From NCBI RefSeq assembly GCF_000814005.1, contig NZ_JWLK01000002.1, forward strand, positions 496,001 to 560,000: a stretch of DNA of 64,000 nucleotides, given 5' to 3'. Of the stretch, positions 1 to 7,498 are shown one piece after another (position 1 is the first letter of the stretch; each line of letters begins with the position of its first letter). The notes beneath the pieces were generated by a model. The model did not search any database, was not told the DNA's origin, and saw only the letters and a program-made list of their open reading frames with translations. The translations under genes and the position numbers were made by a program. This DNA is from Ruegeria sp. ANG-S4. GTDB taxonomy: Bacteria > Pseudomonadota > Alphaproteobacteria > Rhodobacterales > Rhodobacteraceae.

Positions 1-642
1 TTTGCGGAACGATCCGGTCAGGAAGCCGCGGCCAAGAGGTGAGTAAGCCACAAGTTTGACGCCAAGTTTCCGACAGGTTGGCAGGATGTTCTCTTCCAAC
101 CCACGGGACCACAGCGAATACTCTGATTGCAATGCGGCAACCGGGAAAACGGCATGTGCACGCTCCAGCGTGGCTGCGCTGGCTTCACATATGCCGGCCG
201 CGCGAATTTTGCCCTCTTCCGCCAGTTTCGACATCTCTCCCATCATGTCTTCAATGGGATGATCCGGATTCAACCTGTGTGCATAGAAAAGATCGATACA
301 GTCGACGTCCAAGCGTTTCAGGGACGCTTCACAGCACTTGCGCAAGTACTCTGGCGTGTTGTCGATGGCGCGCGCGTATTGACCAGGCTCACGCACAATT
401 CCGAACTTGGTGGCAACCACGAAGTCTTCTTTGGTTTCTTTCAGAAGCTTCCCGATCAACTCTTCATTGTGATGCGGCCCGTACATGTCGGCCGTATCGA
501 GAAAGTTGACACCCAGTTCTGCAGCACGATGAAGAACGCGCAGAGATTCCGCGTCATTTGTCGCGCCGTAGAATTCGCTCATGCCCATACAACCGAGGCC
601 GACCGGAAAGACACTGACACCGTCAAATAGCTCTCGTTTCAC
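1..642 (-). CDS. Aldo/keto reductase, partial (C-terminus outside window)
   Basis: The minus strand reads 214 codons from a GTG at 642 to the window edge without a stop. The translation has the AKR barrel landmarks: GLGCMGMSEFYG near the start, the catalytic-Asp/Tyr segment FLDTADMYG at about residue 50, the Lys segment VVATKFGI at about 80, and AYSPLGRGFLTG near the cut end. This is the AKR13-like / auxin-induced-protein group that reduces aldehydes or ketones with NADPH in the cytoplasm. The GTG has an AGAAGGG Shine-Dalgarno about 10 nt upstream. The substrate cannot be told. A second, different AKR lies at 4194-5180. Confidence 0.85.
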   Translation of the reverse strand, partial: MKRELFDGVSVFPVGLGCMGMSEFYGATNDAESLRVLHRAAELGVNFLDTADMYGPHHNEELIGKLLKETKEDFVVATKFGIVREPGQYARAIDNTPEYLRKCCEASLKRLDVDCIDLFYAHRLNPDHPIEDMMGEMSKLAEEGKIRAAGICEASAATLERAHAVFPVAALQSEYSLWSRGLEENILPTCRKLGVKLVAYSPLGRGFLTGSFRK

Positions 643-920
643 GTCGCAATTTCCCTTCTGTTAAACACAAGGTTTATCTCATTTCGCGACCTCCCGGCGC
701 AACGACCAGATCGGCAAAACGATTTGCCAAAAATCGCCTTACAAGAAGGCGTCGAACGCGTTTCGAAAAGGCGCAGTTGGATGGGAAATCCGAAACGTCG
801 GGGTTCACGACATCTTGCGGATATTGCCGCATATCACATGCCGCGACGCCCTTCCGTACGTGACTGTGTTTGTTGGCGACCCCTTGGGCGATCCAGCTCA
901 GTGTTCAAACCCGTGGTCGC

Positions 921-1391
921 TCACGCAGGACGCACGCCGTAAACGTCATAGCCGCTCTGGATGCGTGCCTCTTCGCTGCGGTCCGGGAAGATCGCATAAC
1001 TGGGCGCCCAGATACGTGAAATGCGGTCAATTTGAATTTTGATAACGTGCTTTATCGGATAGCTTTCACCAGCCATCGCAAGAATGTCTTTACCCACAAC
1101 TGCGTATTGCGGATCGTCCGGGGCGATAATCGTGGCTTCACCCTCGATCTTGAACCCTTTCTGGCGGAAGACATCAACAAAACTGACACAAACAGACGTA
1201 TTTTCCCGAATGTTTGCGATCGAGTTCGGCGAGGCGATGTTGCCAATGACAAGGCAGTCGTCGCCGTACGCGGCAAACATCTCTTTGGGGCTGACATTCG
1301 GCTTGCCTTCGGCGCTGACCGTTGCCAGCCAGCATAGTACGGAGTTTTCGATATCGGTCCGAACCGTGTCATTGATTTTGGGTTGCGGCAT
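921..1391 (-). CDS. Pyridoxamine 5'-phosphate oxidase-family flavoprotein
   Basis: A 156-residue single-domain protein of the split-barrel FMN-binding (PPOX) fold: the first strand LCWLATVSAEGKPNVSPKE followed by VIGNIASPNS and a C-terminal IWAPSYAIFPDRS segment matches small PPOX-class flavoproteins. Members bind FMN, F420 or heme and are usually uncharacterised oxidoreductases; the name does not imply vitamin B6 synthesis. It stands alone, with 278 bp to the AKR downstream and 218 bp to the Lrp gene upstream, all on the minus strand. The family is fairly sure; the function is unknown. Confidence 0.75.
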   Translation of the reverse strand: MPQPKINDTVRTDIENSVLCWLATVSAEGKPNVSPKEMFAAYGDDCLVIGNIASPNSIANIRENTSVCVSFVDVFRQKGFKIEGEATIIAPDDPQYAVVGKDILAMAGESYPIKHVIKIQIDRISRIWAPSYAIFPDRSEEARIQSGYDVYGVRPA

Positions 1392-1609
1392 TCAGGTACT
1401 CCATTCGCGATAGGGTATTGGGTTTCGAGATACCTGTGTTCCCAGCCAATGAGAACACGGAGTGAAATTGGATTGTCGGGGTTTGCAATTCCCCTACCCG
1501 GCTACAAAATGCCAATTCGCGGAACTTTCGGTATGCTTAGTCAAAGCTGCCCACAATTTCTCTTTGTTCGGGAAGAACCAGCCGCGTACGCAGGTCGCAA
1601 TGCGGCCAA

Positions 1610-2089
1610 TCACTCTGGCAACGTCAATGCACCGTTTGTTTTGATCGGGCGCAGTGAGAAATTTGACCGAATACTCGCTATCATGTCGATCACCAACAGG
1701 TGTTCGGACAGGATACGCTCGTAGGATTGAAGATCCGCTACCACCATCTCCACCAGAAAATCTGCCGCACCCGAGACCATGTGGCAGGCAACACATCCCG
1801 GCAGTGACGCGATTTGGTCCTGAACCGTCTTGGCGTTGTCGTCGGAATGTCGCGACACCGTGATTTCAACAAAAACCGTCATTCCCAAACCCACCGACTC
1901 TCGATCAAGGTGGGCTTGGTACCCTTCAATTATCCCTTCTTCTTCCAAAGCCCGTACGCGCCTGAGGCAAGGCGTTGGAGACAAACCGATACGATCCGCA
2001 AGTTCTACATTGCTTATCCGGCCTTCCGTTTGAAGAACCGAGAGGATCTGACGATCAAATTGATCCAAGTTAGCTGATTTCACCATCAT
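1610..2089 (-). CDS. Lrp/AsnC-family regulator (first lrp-lysE pair)
   Basis: A 159-residue Lrp/AsnC protein. An N-terminal winged helix-turn-helix at about 8-60 (FDRQILSVLQTEGRISNVE, then LSPTPCLRRVRALEEEG) precedes a ligand-binding RAM domain at about 70-150 (VFVEITVS, CHMVSGAADFLVEMVV). Such proteins sense amino acids and often control a divergent exporter or catabolic gene. Here a LysE-type exporter is divergent across 109 bp, so it probably controls its own gene and that exporter. It is a diverged paralogue of the Lrp gene at 2871-3323. Either of two consecutive ATGs (2089 or 2086) could be the start. Confidence 0.9.
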   Translation of the reverse strand: MMVKSANLDQFDRQILSVLQTEGRISNVELADRIGLSPTPCLRRVRALEEEGIIEGYQAHLDRESVGLGMTVFVEITVSRHSDDNAKTVQDQIASLPGCVACHMVSGAADFLVEMVVADLQSYERILSEHLLVIDMIASIRSNFSLRPIKTNGALTLPE

Positions 2090-2143
2090 TGACCCTTAGA
2101 CTACCTATATCTTCTAATTTACTGCCGAAATCAGCGCTATTTC

Positions 2144-2160
2144 GCAAGGACATTCCACGC
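2144..2160. promoter_or_regulatory. Motif shared by both lrp/lysE intergenic regions (copy 1)
   Basis: The 17-bp string GCAAGGACATTCCACGC lies between lrp (start 2089) and lysE (start 2199). Almost the same string, with one extra base, recurs at 3358-3375 between the second lrp and lysE genes. The position and repetition suggest a site for an Lrp-type regulator. This is inference; no palindrome is obvious. Confidence 0.45.
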
Positions 2161-2198
2161 TGTGTGGTCCTATGTTGCGGCCCTCAAAGGAGACGCAC

Positions 2199-2834
2199 AT
2201 GACCTTCCAATTCTGGTCCATTTTCGTGGTGGCCTCACTGCCTGTTCATTTTGCACCCGGTCCGAACAACCTTCTTGCTCTTCGCAATGGCAGCTCTGAC
2301 GGAATTCTGTCGGCAGCCATTTCAATGTTGGGAAGACTGCCCGGATACATCATCATCTTCATCGCTGCGGGTTTTGGCCTCGCCGCGGTGCTGAACAGTT
2401 TCCCAGGCGGCTTTGCCCTTCTCAAACTGGTAGGGGGCCTCTATCTCTCATGGCTCGGGGCATCCACTGCCTTGCGGCTTTCGAAGACCGTGGGCGGATC
2501 GGCGGAAACCAGGCCGAAACAGAAGCTGACGATGCGCCAAGAGTTCCTGACCGCAATTGCAAACCCAAAGGCCGTGTTGTTTGCCACCGCATTCTACAGT
2601 CAATTTCTCGATCCAGCAGACGCGCAATATTTGGCAAAATACTCCAGCATGGTTGCCGTCTCCCTGACCTTGGAAAGCATTGGAGGCATTTGCTTTTGCT
2701 TTGTCGGTGCGATGTTCGCCAAATCAGTCAGACATGAAACGCCCCTTCTTTGGCTTGCGAAGGGATGTGGAGTTCTGCTTTGCGCAATTGGTTTGCTTTT
2801 GACAGCCGAGGGTGTCCGAGACTTCATCGCCTAA
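2199..2834 (+). CDS. LysE-family amino-acid exporter (first copy)
   Basis: A 211-residue inner-membrane protein of the LysE/RhtB family, which exports amino acids or derivatives. The family signature is HFAPGPNNLLALRNG at about 18-32, followed by about six hydrophobic segments and the mid-protein ANPKAVLFATAF stretch. The ATG at 2199 is preferred because AAAGGAG lies 7 nt upstream; an in-frame start at 2172 lacks a ribosome site. It is divergent from the Lrp gene at 1610-2089 and forms with it the classic regulator/exporter unit. The exported amino acid is unknown. Confidence 0.88.
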   Translation: MTFQFWSIFVVASLPVHFAPGPNNLLALRNGSSDGILSAAISMLGRLPGYIIIFIAAGFGLAAVLNSFPGGFALLKLVGGLYLSWLGASTALRLSKTVGGSAETRPKQKLTMRQEFLTAIANPKAVLFATAFYSQFLDPADAQYLAKYSSMVAVSLTLESIGGICFCFVGAMFAKSVRHETPLLWLAKGCGVLLCAIGLLLTAEGVRDFIA

Positions 2835-2870
2835 TTGGTGAGGGAGCCACTTGTTGCCTCGGGCATTCTT

Positions 2871-3323
2871 CTAGACGAACCTGTCTTTTGGAGACGCCAT
2901 CACAACCAGGCTGGTGATGGAGGCAACGTCAGGCAGAGCGCCCAAGATTTGCGTGTGAAACTCCTTGTAAGCATCCAGATCCGCCACCTCGACCCGCAAA
3001 AGATACTCAAAGCTGCCTGTCACATTGTGGCACTCCGCCACTTGCGGGGCGTCTTTCACAGCCGCTTCAAAAGCTTCATGTGCGGCCTTTCTCTGGCTGG
3101 AAAGACCGACAGAGATGTATGAGACAAAATCGCGCCCCAATGCGCGAGGGTTCAGTTTCGCATGATAGCCGGAAATCACACCCGACCGTTCTAACGCTTG
3201 TACGCGCCGCAAACAGGCGGATGGCGACAGCCCGGCGCGATCCGCAAGGTCCACATTGCTGATCCGAGCATTACGCTGCAACGCGATCAATATTGTTTCG
3301 TCAATTTGGTCTAATTCTGCCAT
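2871..3323 (-). CDS. Lrp/AsnC-family regulator (second lrp-lysE pair)
   Basis: A 150-residue Lrp/AsnC regulator with an N-terminal winged helix-turn-helix (IDETILIALQRNARISNVD, LSPSACLRRVQALERSG) and a C-terminal RAM domain (CHNVTGSFEYLLRVEVADL). It is convergent with the first lysE gene, 36 bp away, and divergent from a second lysE gene. It shares the ISNV-LAD-GLSP--CLRRV-ALE framework with the Lrp at 1610-2089 but is clearly diverged from it. The duplicated lrp/lysE arrangement suggests two exporters with separate inducers. Confidence 0.9.
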   Translation of the reverse strand: MAELDQIDETILIALQRNARISNVDLADRAGLSPSACLRRVQALERSGVISGYHAKLNPRALGRDFVSYISVGLSSQRKAAHEAFEAAVKDAPQVAECHNVTGSFEYLLRVEVADLDAYKEFHTQILGALPDVASITSLVVMASPKDRFV

Positions 3324-3357
3324 TTGTTGCGCAGATTGCGAAAGATTCCGGAAGAAA

Positions 3358-3375
3358 GCAAGGACATTGCCACGC
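3358..3375. promoter_or_regulatory. Motif shared by both lrp/lysE intergenic regions (copy 2)
   Basis: GCAAGGACATTGCCACGC between the divergent lrp (start 3323) and lysE (start about 3396). It matches copy 1 at 2144-2160 apart from one inserted G. It ends 20 bp before the preferred lysE start, which fits a promoter-proximal regulator site. Inference from repetition only. Confidence 0.45.
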
Positions 3376-3395
3376 GATACATGCGATTATTGCTC

Positions 3396-3986
3396 ATGAC
3401 TTTTGAACTTATTACCGGGCTGATCACAATGGCCTTTGTCACCTCTGTCACCCCGGGGCCCAACAACTTGATGTTGATGACATCAGGTGCCAATTTCGGG
3501 CTTCGACGCACAATTCCCCATTGGCTCGGGGTTTCCGTTGGCTTCGTTGTGTTGGCCAGCTTCGCAGGCTCTGGCGCGGCCAAGGTTCTTGAGACCAATC
3601 CAACGCTCCAACACGTCATGCGCATTGTTTGCGTGGGATACCTGCTTTGGCTCGCCTGGAAGATTGCCACATCTTCAGGACACTCGGATCAAAGTGGCAG
3701 ATCGTCACCTCTGAGCTTTCTTCAAGCAGCAGCATTTCAGTGGGTAAACCCCAAAGTGTGGGCAATGGCACTGGCCGCGATTTCGATCTACGCGCCAAGC
3801 GGCGGGATAGCGCAAGTCGTTCTTGTGTCATGCATTTTTGGGTCAGTGAATTTCCCAGCTGTTGGACTGTGGGCGGTGGCCGGAACAAAAATAAACGCCA
3901 TCTTTCGCAACCCATTGCACCTGCGCTTCTTCAATGTCGCCATGGCTGTTCTGCTGGTCCTCTCGCTTGCCCCGTTATTTCTTTAG
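3396..3986 (+). CDS. LysE-family amino-acid exporter (second copy)
   Basis: A 196-residue polytopic membrane protein of the LysE/RhtB family with the signature TSVTPGPNNLMLMTSGANFG at about 16-35 and FQWVNPKVWAMALAA in the middle. The start is uncertain: ATG at 3381 and 3396 are both in frame and neither has a good Shine-Dalgarno. 3396 is chosen because it gives the usual short N-terminus before the first hydrophobic helix. It is divergent from the Lrp gene at 2871-3323, its likely regulator. The substrate is unknown. Confidence 0.85.
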   Translation: MTFELITGLITMAFVTSVTPGPNNLMLMTSGANFGLRRTIPHWLGVSVGFVVLASFAGSGAAKVLETNPTLQHVMRIVCVGYLLWLAWKIATSSGHSDQSGRSSPLSFLQAAAFQWVNPKVWAMALAAISIYAPSGGIAQVVLVSCIFGSVNFPAVGLWAVAGTKINAIFRNPLHLRFFNVAMAVLLVLSLAPLFL

Positions 3987-4139
3987 TCTGGCAAGTCCGC
4001 AGCCCCTAAAAATGATGCGCATTCGCCTATTCCGCGGGATACGATGCGCAAAAATGCCACGGCAAGAACGCCTCTTTCATTGCATCAGGATACAGCGAAC
4101 GGGTCCAGTATTCGGTTCACGAATTTGTCTTTTCGAAAA

Positions 4140-4167
4140 GGGCCGTCGCATCGCACGCGAACGGCCC
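4140..4167 (-). terminator. Probable intrinsic terminator after the aldo/keto reductase gene
   Basis: A 7-bp perfect stem, GGGCCGT (4140-4146) and ACGGCCC (4161-4167). Read on the minus strand it is followed by CTTTTC, and it lies 27 bp beyond the stop of the reductase at 4194-5180, as expected for a rho-independent terminator with a short T-tract. Confidence 0.5.
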
Positions 4168-4193
4168 AAGCTCTCAATAAATCTCTGACCAGT

Positions 4194-5180
4194 CTATCTT
4201 GACCGATCTGGCTCGTCTGGATTGCGATCAATGAGCGACTCGATTTCCGCCAGAGTGTTTTCGGACAAGGCGCCTTTTTGCACTGCCGAAGCCAGCCCTT
4301 CGATCTGATCGGGCGTGCGGGCACCCGGAATGGGAACGTTGGCCGCACCCTGCCCCCACAGCCAGCCCAAGGCACCTTGTACCATGGTCCGCCCATCCGA
4401 GGTGAGAAGTTCACGCACGGCATCGATGGTTTTGACCAAGTCTGGGTTGGCATGACCATCCTTGAAATACTCCATCCAATCTTCGCTGGTGGCGCGTATG
4501 TCGTCAGGGGGCATGACAGTTGCGCTATCGTATTTGCCGCTCAGCAACCCCATCGCAAGCGGTGATCGGATCAAAGAATGTAGACCGCTTTCACGCGCGA
4601 CCTTTTGCATTCTCGGCGCATTGAAAAATACGTTCATGGCGTACTCAACGGCCTTAAAGCCATTTCGTTCGGCCATTGCGTTCGCCTTTTCCGAAAAATC
4701 TGTACTCCAGCCATAGGCGCGGATTTTGCCCAGATCCCGAATCCGCTCCAACTCATCGAATATAGCCGCAGCTTCGGAAACTGGCATTTCGTTGAGGTGC
4801 AGAAGAACGACATCAATGCAATCGCGCTTCAAACGAACCAGGCTGTCTTCGATGGCCGGTTCCACCGCCTCTTTCACGTAAGGCGAAAATGAAATCTGCT
4901 TGCTCTGCTCGTCTATTCCGATGCCGATTTTGGTGACAACAATCGCGTCGGGGTGTCGTTCAAGCGCACGGCCGAGCAGACGTTCGGAATGACCTGCGCC
5001 GTAGGCGGCGGCCGTGTCGAACAGGCGTATACCGCTTGCCAAGGCCGCATGAATTGTCCGGATTGAAGTGTCGTCATCAACCTGCGTGTACCCCAACGAT
5101 TGGGAGCCGGAAAACATCGCCCCCCCAATGGGCCAGCAGCCCATGCCAAGCGGCGCGATCTCTTGATCAAGGAATTTCAT
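4194..5180 (-). CDS. Aldo/keto reductase
   Basis: A 328-residue (beta/alpha)8 barrel AKR. IAPLGMGCWPIGG opens the barrel, IRLFDTAAAYGAGHSE carries the catalytic Asp and Tyr at about 53-62, VVTKIGIG supplies the Lys strand, and LLHLNEMP the His-type position. The C-terminus has the VPIPGARTPDQIEG cofactor loop typical of NADP-dependent AKRs of the YghZ / L-fucose-dehydrogenase-like groups. It is divergent from a LysR gene 83 bp away, which probably regulates it. The likely job is NAD(P)H-dependent reduction or oxidation of a sugar or aldehyde; the substrate is not visible. Confidence 0.85.
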   Translation of the reverse strand: MKFLDQEIAPLGMGCWPIGGAMFSGSQSLGYTQVDDDTSIRTIHAALASGIRLFDTAAAYGAGHSERLLGRALERHPDAIVVTKIGIGIDEQSKQISFSPYVKEAVEPAIEDSLVRLKRDCIDVVLLHLNEMPVSEAAAIFDELERIRDLGKIRAYGWSTDFSEKANAMAERNGFKAVEYAMNVFFNAPRMQKVARESGLHSLIRSPLAMGLLSGKYDSATVMPPDDIRATSEDWMEYFKDGHANPDLVKTIDAVRELLTSDGRTMVQGALGWLWGQGAANVPIPGARTPDQIEGLASAVQKGALSENTLAEIESLIDRNPDEPDRSR

Positions 5181-5263
5181 ACTCGTCTGCCTTCAGTTGC
5201 GTTCCCTGAATTTGTGCGCGGCCCGCTATTTTCACCAGTGGTTTAAAATGTAACAAACGTTTC

Positions 5264-6076
5264 ATGGATGAAATCAATTGGGATGATTTAAAGCTGTTTC
5301 TGGCGGTGGCACGGGCGGGCGGATTAGGCCCCGCTGAGGCTGCAACCGGAAAGAGCGCGCCAACGCTCGGCAGGCGCATGCTGCAGTTGGAACGCCGACT
5401 GGGTCAGGAACTGTTCGTTCGAAAGCCGCGCGGGTACGATCTGACCGAAGACGGCCTCGCGCTATTGGACAAGATCAACGGAATCGAAGAGAGGGTTCTG
5501 GACCTCGTCGACGGTTCCGCGGTTCCTCTGGTCAAGGTTTCAGCCGGAACGTGGGTGACACGGGCACTGATCCAGTCCGCAGACACCATCAGAGGCTCGA
5601 CACCGGTTCGCCTACGGTTCATGTCGGCCGAAGAAGTTGTCGACATCGGCCGTCGCGAAGCGGTCATCGGCATCCGTAATCACAGACCCGACGGCGTCGG
5701 TCTGGCCTGTCGACGCATTGGAAAGGTTAGTTTTGCGGTCTATGCAGGAAACCCCAAAATCACGACGTGGGCACGGGTCGTTTCTTCAACACCCTCGGCC
5801 CTGTGGGTAAGCGAGACTCAAAAAAGCGCGGACTCTATCGAAGTAACGACACCGCAAAATGCCCTTGATCTGGCACTTGCAGGTATCGCACGCGCGGTTC
5901 TGCCGACCTTTATCGGCGACGCCCAACCGGGACTAATTGCGGTTTCAGATCGGATTGAAGAATTGAACCACAGTCAATGGATGGTAACGCATCACGAAGA
6001 CAGGTTTTTGCCGGAAGTACGCGGCGTGATCGACCGGACATATGCCGTGCTTAGGCGCATTTGCGACGCTGGCTGA
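5264..6076 (+). CDS. LysR-family transcriptional regulator
   Basis: A 270-residue LTTR, slightly short for the family (about 300). The N-terminal HTH is clear: WDDLKLFLAVARAGGL at 6-21, a recognition region around SAPTLGRRMLQLERRLG, and ELFVRKPRGYDLTEDG at the wing. The effector domain follows (VPLVKVSAGTWVTRALI). The wing and short effector domain resemble LTTRs found beside dehydrogenases. It is divergent from the aldo/keto reductase at 4194-5180, its probable target. Confidence 0.88.
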   Translation: MDEINWDDLKLFLAVARAGGLGPAEAATGKSAPTLGRRMLQLERRLGQELFVRKPRGYDLTEDGLALLDKINGIEERVLDLVDGSAVPLVKVSAGTWVTRALIQSADTIRGSTPVRLRFMSAEEVVDIGRREAVIGIRNHRPDGVGLACRRIGKVSFAVYAGNPKITTWARVVSSTPSALWVSETQKSADSIEVTTPQNALDLALAGIARAVLPTFIGDAQPGLIAVSDRIEELNHSQWMVTHHEDRFLPEVRGVIDRTYAVLRRICDAG

Positions 6077-6176
6077 ACTGATATCTGACCTTCGATTGTG
6101 ATGACTTTTGGCTGCTCTCGACGGCGTCAGAACCAAAAAGCAGTTTCTTGGAAGGACAGCCTATTCGCGTCACACC

Positions 6177-7103
6177 TTAATTCGACACAAGCCTATCCTG
6201 CTGCAAAAACTGCGCGATGGCTGCCAAGGCGGCATCCGGCGTTTCCTCCGGAATGAAATGCCCGCCGCGTGTCTGAACAAAGCTTGGATCAGAACACCAT
6301 TTCCGCCAGACACTTTTGACGTCAAAATGTCTGCCAACAACACTTTTTTCGCCCCACATGATCAGTGTCGGGCAAGCAATTCGACGTCCGATCCGACGAT
6401 CCTCAAGATCATGCAGCTGGTCGATATGATACCCTGCGCGAAAACACTCACACATTGCCGTAATTCCGTCAGGCGTACTGTTTGCTGCGAGGTAAGCCGC
6501 CAGAGCCAATGGGTCATAATGCACAGGCTTGTCTGAGAGACCTTCGAGGATCAGACGCAGAAAGGCTTCTGGATCTCCTGCGATCAATCTTTCGGGGATG
6601 GGATAATCCTGCGTCAGAAAGGAGAAATAGAAATAGTCCTGGGCGATCTCGGCATTCAATGCCTCGTAGAAATCGAGCGCTGGAATGATGTCCATAACGA
6701 CAAGACGAGTCACCGTTTCAGGGTGATCCAGTGCAAGTCGTCGTGCGACGCGCGCACCGCGATCATGCGCGACAACAGCGAAAGAACGGTGCCCCAGTGA
6801 ATGCATGACCGCCAATTGCTCATCTGCCATCGCGCGTTTGGTATACGCGTTGCTTTCTGCATCACGCGCTGGTTTGTGCGTCTCGCCACGACCGCGAATA
6901 TCCGTGAGCACCACCGTGAAGTTCTTGGTCAACTTCGGCGCGATGTGGTGCCAGCACAGATGGGTCTGAGGATCACCGTGCAGCATCAACAGCGCCGGTC
7001 CCGTGCCTGCCGTCAGGGTCATTACTGAGTTGCCGTTGACGCTAATCAGCCGGCGTTCGAAACCGGGCAACAATTTTGCGTCCGCTTCTTCAAAGATGGT
7101 CAT
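6177..7103 (-). CDS. Alpha/beta hydrolase, fluoroacetate-dehalogenase-like
   Basis: A 308-residue alpha/beta hydrolase. LHGDP at 41-45 is the oxyanion loop, HDRGARVARR at 113-122 holds an Asp nucleophile (D114) with R115 and R118 placed as in fluoroacetate dehalogenases, and GGHFIPEE near the end carries the catalytic His. The halide-pocket His-Trp pair of known fluoroacetate dehalogenases aligns with Y159-F160 here, so defluorination is doubtful although the Asp nucleophile and carboxylate-binding arginines remain. The ATG at 7103 is chosen because it overlaps the end of the upstream ArsR gene by 14 nt, giving translational coupling; an upstream in-frame start at 7166 would lie deep inside arsR. 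A haloacid or ester of a small carboxylic acid is a reasonable substrate guess. Confidence 0.8.
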   Translation of the reverse strand: MTIFEEADAKLLPGFERRLISVNGNSVMTLTAGTGPALLMLHGDPQTHLCWHHIAPKLTKNFTVVLTDIRGRGETHKPARDAESNAYTKRAMADEQLAVMHSLGHRSFAVVAHDRGARVARRLALDHPETVTRLVVMDIIPALDFYEALNAEIAQDYFYFSFLTQDYPIPERLIAGDPEAFLRLILEGLSDKPVHYDPLALAAYLAANSTPDGITAMCECFRAGYHIDQLHDLEDRRIGRRIACPTLIMWGEKSVVGRHFDVKSVWRKWCSDPSFVQTRGGHFIPEETPDAALAAIAQFLQQDRLVSN

Positions 7104-7395
7104 TGATCCAGTCCTTGAATTCAGCAATGGCACCCTCGTCTCGTTGAAAGAAAGACCACCGTCCAATCTTGTTGACCGTCAGAAAACCCGCCCTGCGCAG
7201 CAGTTCCAGATGCCGACTGACCGTTGGCTGCGCCATTTCCAGTTTTTCGGTGAGCAATGTCACGCACACCCCAATGTCCGAAGGCTTGCCGGTAATCTGG
7301 TGAGAAAAATGCCGATCTGGTTCCAACAACCAGTCGAGGATGGAAAGGCGTGCGCCGCTGGCAAGCGCTTTTGTTTGTTCCAGGCGATCCGGCAT
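7090..7395 (-). CDS. ArsR-family winged-helix regulator
   Basis: A 101-residue ArsR/SmtB-type repressor. Residues about 10-75 form the winged HTH, with QPTVSRHLELLRRAGFL as the recognition helix region and WSFFQRDE as the wing. There is no CxC metal site, so it is unlikely to be a metal sensor; many such proteins regulate adjacent hydrolases. Its last 14 nt overlap the hydrolase at 6177-7103, so both are one transcript. An AT-rich repeat just upstream (7406-7425) is a likely autoregulatory operator. Confidence 0.85.
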   Translation of the reverse strand: MPDRLEQTKALASGARLSILDWLLEPDRHFSHQITGKPSDIGVCVTLLTEKLEMAQPTVSRHLELLRRAGFLTVNKIGRWSFFQRDEGAIAEFKDWINDHL

Positions 7396-7405
7396 GCGGG
7401 AACTT

Positions 7406-7425
7406 TAAATAGTTAAATAGCTATT
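7406..7425. promoter_or_regulatory. Possible ArsR operator
   Basis: Eleven bases upstream of the arsR start lie two direct copies of TAAATAG (7406-7412 and 7414-7420), the second forming the perfect 10-bp palindrome AATAGCTATT (7416-7425). AT-rich inverted repeats over the promoter are typical ArsR targets. Inference from position and symmetry. Confidence 0.4.
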
Positions 7426-7498
7426 AGTCAATCCATATTGATACGAGTCCCGGGCCTATGAAGTTGGCATTCCTTAGGGGTCTGGTGATCCGCTTTAT

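Noticed and set aside
6177..7103. Calling the hydrolase a true fluoroacetate dehalogenase
   Set aside because: The His-Trp halide-binding pair is replaced by Tyr-Phe, so only the broader family is claimed.
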